From Paramecium pentaurelia (lineage: Eukaryota; Ciliophora; Oligohymenophorea; Peniculida; Parameciidae), in contig CAJJDO010000054.1 of NCBI GenBank assembly GCA_905183005.1, positions 434,001 through 498,000 of the forward strand: a DNA stretch of 64,000 nt, given 5' to 3'. Every line of letters starts with the position of its first letter. Positions within the stretch are counted from its first letter, which is position 1. The position numbers were made by a program, and so were the translations under genes. The notes beneath the pieces were generated by a model, which saw nothing but the letters and a program-made list of their open reading frames with translations, had not been told where the DNA came from and ran no database searches. Below, in pieces: positions 61,630 to 64,000 of this stretch.

Positions 61630-63237
61630 ATGATCGATTAAATAGTCAAAGGGTTTTAAAAAATTGATAGATTTGGTGCCATATTTAGACCACCTATTGT
61701 AGATATTCATCCGGAATATAGGTCGGTTCTAGGAGGAATTGCTACACTCATTTTATATGGATCAAGTCTTGCATACTTTATGTATCAAATAATCTAATGG
61801 CAATCTAATTAATTATTACCAAAAATTACTTAGATCTAAACTTCTTATCATAAAAAATACTATAATATTGAAGATCAATTATCCTCATTTTACATAAGAA
61901 AAAACTATAAAAATGATTAAATTGACCCATTCGACCCAGGAAACATCATTTTGTAACCTATCCTTTCTAAATTTGAAAATTAACAACTTATAAAATCTTA
62001 TTCTTTTTACTATAACTAAAAATTAGAGAAATAAGATATTTATGAAGTTATTTTAGAAAACATAGAATTGAATTTAAACCTTAACAAATCAAATGATGAT
62101 CCATAAATTGAATATTTATTATCATTTGGAACATGTATGGAAAAATATTTATTAGATGGATAGAAATGTGCAAATGAAACATTAGTAAACACTTATTTGA
62201 ATTAAAACAGTCATGCAATAATATTAAATCATTTTGTTAAAGAATATAATTCAAAATAAAAACGAATATAAAATGTGAAAAAACAATTCTTAGCAATCCT
62301 TACTAAAAATACAACATTATATTTCTAAAATTAAATAAGATTATCTAAAACATAAATTGATGATGGTTTCTTATTTCCATCTAATTCTAACTAAGAATTT
62401 CCTATAGATACAATAATTATATCTTAAACTACAGTTCCTGATAGTTTTTAAAATATATTTGGCAGAGCAACTTATTTAGTTATGGCATATAGTTTAAATG
62501 AAGTAATACAAGAATAGTATATAGAATATCCAAAAATATCTGAAGTACTGGCTGATATAGGATCTATTGTTTCTATTATCTTAGTTTTATCATATTTAGT
62601 TATCTTTTTTAATGAACACAATTTGGAAAAAGAATCAATTTAAAAGGTTATTTAAATGTATTATCCTGAATTTTGTAATATTAAATATAATTAAAATTGG
62701 TATGGTAAAATTATTGAAGTTAAATACAATGATATTCTAATTGATAAAGAAGAATTCTTGATATATTATAATAAGATTTAAAGAATTGCATCAAAGAAAC
62801 TTAGTATTACTAATATTTTATATACTTTGGCAAAATTACAATTTTTAGTTTAATCAACTTATAATATTGATAAAATCAAATTAGCTCATAAAATTGGAAT
62901 CAAACTCAAATAATTTTCTAAAGCTAATAGTATACCTTTAATTTAAGAATAATTGAATTGTTAAGAAATTTCAAGAAATGAATCCAAAGATCAAGTCTAA
63001 ATTCATGATATTGCTAATATCAATTTTAATGATTAAAATAATAATTAAAATTCAATGATTCGTCATGAAACTATTAATAAAGATAATTCTAAAAGCATAT
63101 TCTTAAAATTAAAAGAGGAATGTCATCTATTAAGTGATGAAGATTTCTAACTTTTTACAATTGATGAACCTATTCTTATAGATAATGATATCTAGAAATC
63201 AGATACATATTTTGAGAATAATTTTATTGATCTTTGA
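61630..63237 (+). CDS. Ciliate two-span membrane protein, family member 3
   Basis: Intronless, 535 residues, ATG 61630, TGA 63235-63237. It has the same plan as the minus-strand pair near 26-30 kb: FQKIDRFGAIFRPPI, a first span (LGGIATLILYGSSLAYFMY), IDPFDPGNIILQPIL, QKCANETLV, EYPKISEVLADIGSIVSIIL as the second span, MYYPEFCNIKYNQNWYGKII, and near the end LSDEDFQLFTIDEP, the counterpart of LTDEDFYILM. Divergence is high, so this copy is older than the tandem pair. It starts 53 bases after the third OSCA-like gene. Function unknown; the conserved acidic EDF motif in the cytosolic tail could be a docking site. Confidence 0.78.
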
Positions 63238-63275
63238 AATTATTTATTTTTTTTAATATTTTTATAAAATTAATT

Positions 63276-64000
63276 ATGAATACTTTAACAAAAATTGCAA
63301 AACAATTTTGTAAATAAATTAAAGAAAAAAAAGATGATATTTTAAGCAGTGATACATATATTTATGCAAAACAAAAACTTTAAATAATCAATGATCCTAA
63401 ATTTATTCAGAAAACTATTAAAATAGAAGAATCTGCTAAAGCTAAAAATTATTATTTAACAAGTAAACAATTTCCAATTTTACTTTGTGCTGGAACATTA
63501 TTCTTCTATCATTTATGGTAAGTAATGCCATATTCCAAAATATTTAAACATACTTCTATAAGTGAGTATACTAAAGACCTTCTTTATCCAATTTTATTGG
63601 CTCCTTCATCTCATTAAACTACTTAATCCTTTTTAACATATGTCCCAGCTTTAATATGTGGATTGTATTTAAATGGTTATTATATGAATTACAAAGGAAT
63701 GATAGGATTGTACTTAATTAATAGTTTAGTATAATTATTTAATTATTTAGTTAAGTAGTGCTATAACATTTTATTATGAAAAATATAGAAATTAACAGTT
63801 AGGAATATCAATGATGTCACCAAAAACAACTGGAGCTTGCACAGCTTTAGCATATATCTTTTCATTTGTTGTCCTCTAACCTGAATATATGATAAGAGTA
63901 TTTTAATTATACTATCTAGAAAAAATTTCCCTTTGCTATCTTTCCTTTGTTATATATTATTTATGAAATTGAAGAATTTTTAATGGATGATCAATAAAAT
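63276..64000 (+). CDS. Multi-span membrane protein, possibly rhomboid-like (partial, runs off the edge)
   Basis: Starts at ATG 63276, 38 bases after the preceding gene, and is still open at the window's end. Introns 63755-63788 (34 nt) and 63898-63919 (22 nt), both TAG, are needed. The N-terminal ~65 residues are basic and hydrophilic. Several spans then follow (FPILLCAGTLFFYHLWQVM; YVPALICGLYLNGYYM; MIGLYLINSLVQLFNYLV). A segment TTGACTALAYIFSFVVL recalls the GxSG region of rhomboid proteases, but no catalytic Ser is visible there. Rhomboid kinship is therefore weak, and an inactive relative or an unrelated family is equally possible. Confidence 0.5.

Overview
The window is macronuclear-type DNA from a ciliate, almost certainly Paramecium. 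TAA and TAG occur throughout clearly conserved proteins and read as glutamine, and only TGA ends genes. The DNA is very A+T rich. Coding regions are cut by tiny introns of 21 to 34 nt that begin GT(A/T/G). Gene spacing is extremely tight. No tRNA, rRNA, CRISPR array or transposon was recognised. All introns below were placed by eye from frame continuity.

Layout. 1-12.1 kb holds an OSBP tail, an RBR-type zinc-finger protein (-), a degenerate coding stretch, a small hypothetical (-), a long coiled-coil protein, a mitochondrial-type enoyl-CoA hydratase, a Nudix-like protein, a calcium-dependent protein kinase (-) and a SHAQKYF-like Myb protein (-). 12.6-22.3 kb is one giant cysteine-rich surface protein interrupted by a 597-base assembly gap whose flanks are near-identical repeats. 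22.5-34 kb holds a CAD-type zinc alcohol dehydrogenase (-), a multi-RING protein, two tandem paralogues of a two-span membrane protein (-), a hybrid histidine kinase (-) and a cyclic-nucleotide-binding-like protein (-). A TAD2/ADAT2-like tRNA deaminase follows.

34.6-41 kb is a four-domain voltage-gated cation channel with an EEEE pore signature, so Ca2+-channel-like. After it come a small cytochrome b5 (-), a probable beta-helix protein with broken frame and a decayed coding stretch. 45.0-51.8 kb holds three hybrid histidine kinases joined head to tail by 4-base ATGA stop/start overlaps, then an ankyrin-TPR protein (-) whose stop codon abuts the last kinase. 53.1-61.6 kb holds three paralogous OSCA/CSC1/TMEM63-like channels in +,-,+ order. 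A third two-span paralogue and the start of a multi-span membrane protein close the window.

Taken together the region is rich in membrane signalling: a Ca2+ channel, putative mechanosensitive channels, a Ca2+-regulated kinase, four two-component kinases and a cyclic-nucleotide-type domain. No shared pathway can be proven from the sequence. The points most worth a second look are the operon-like kinase array, the 13- and 14-base divergent spacers, the abutting convergent stops, and a set of introns that end in AAG or CAG instead of the usual ciliate TAG.
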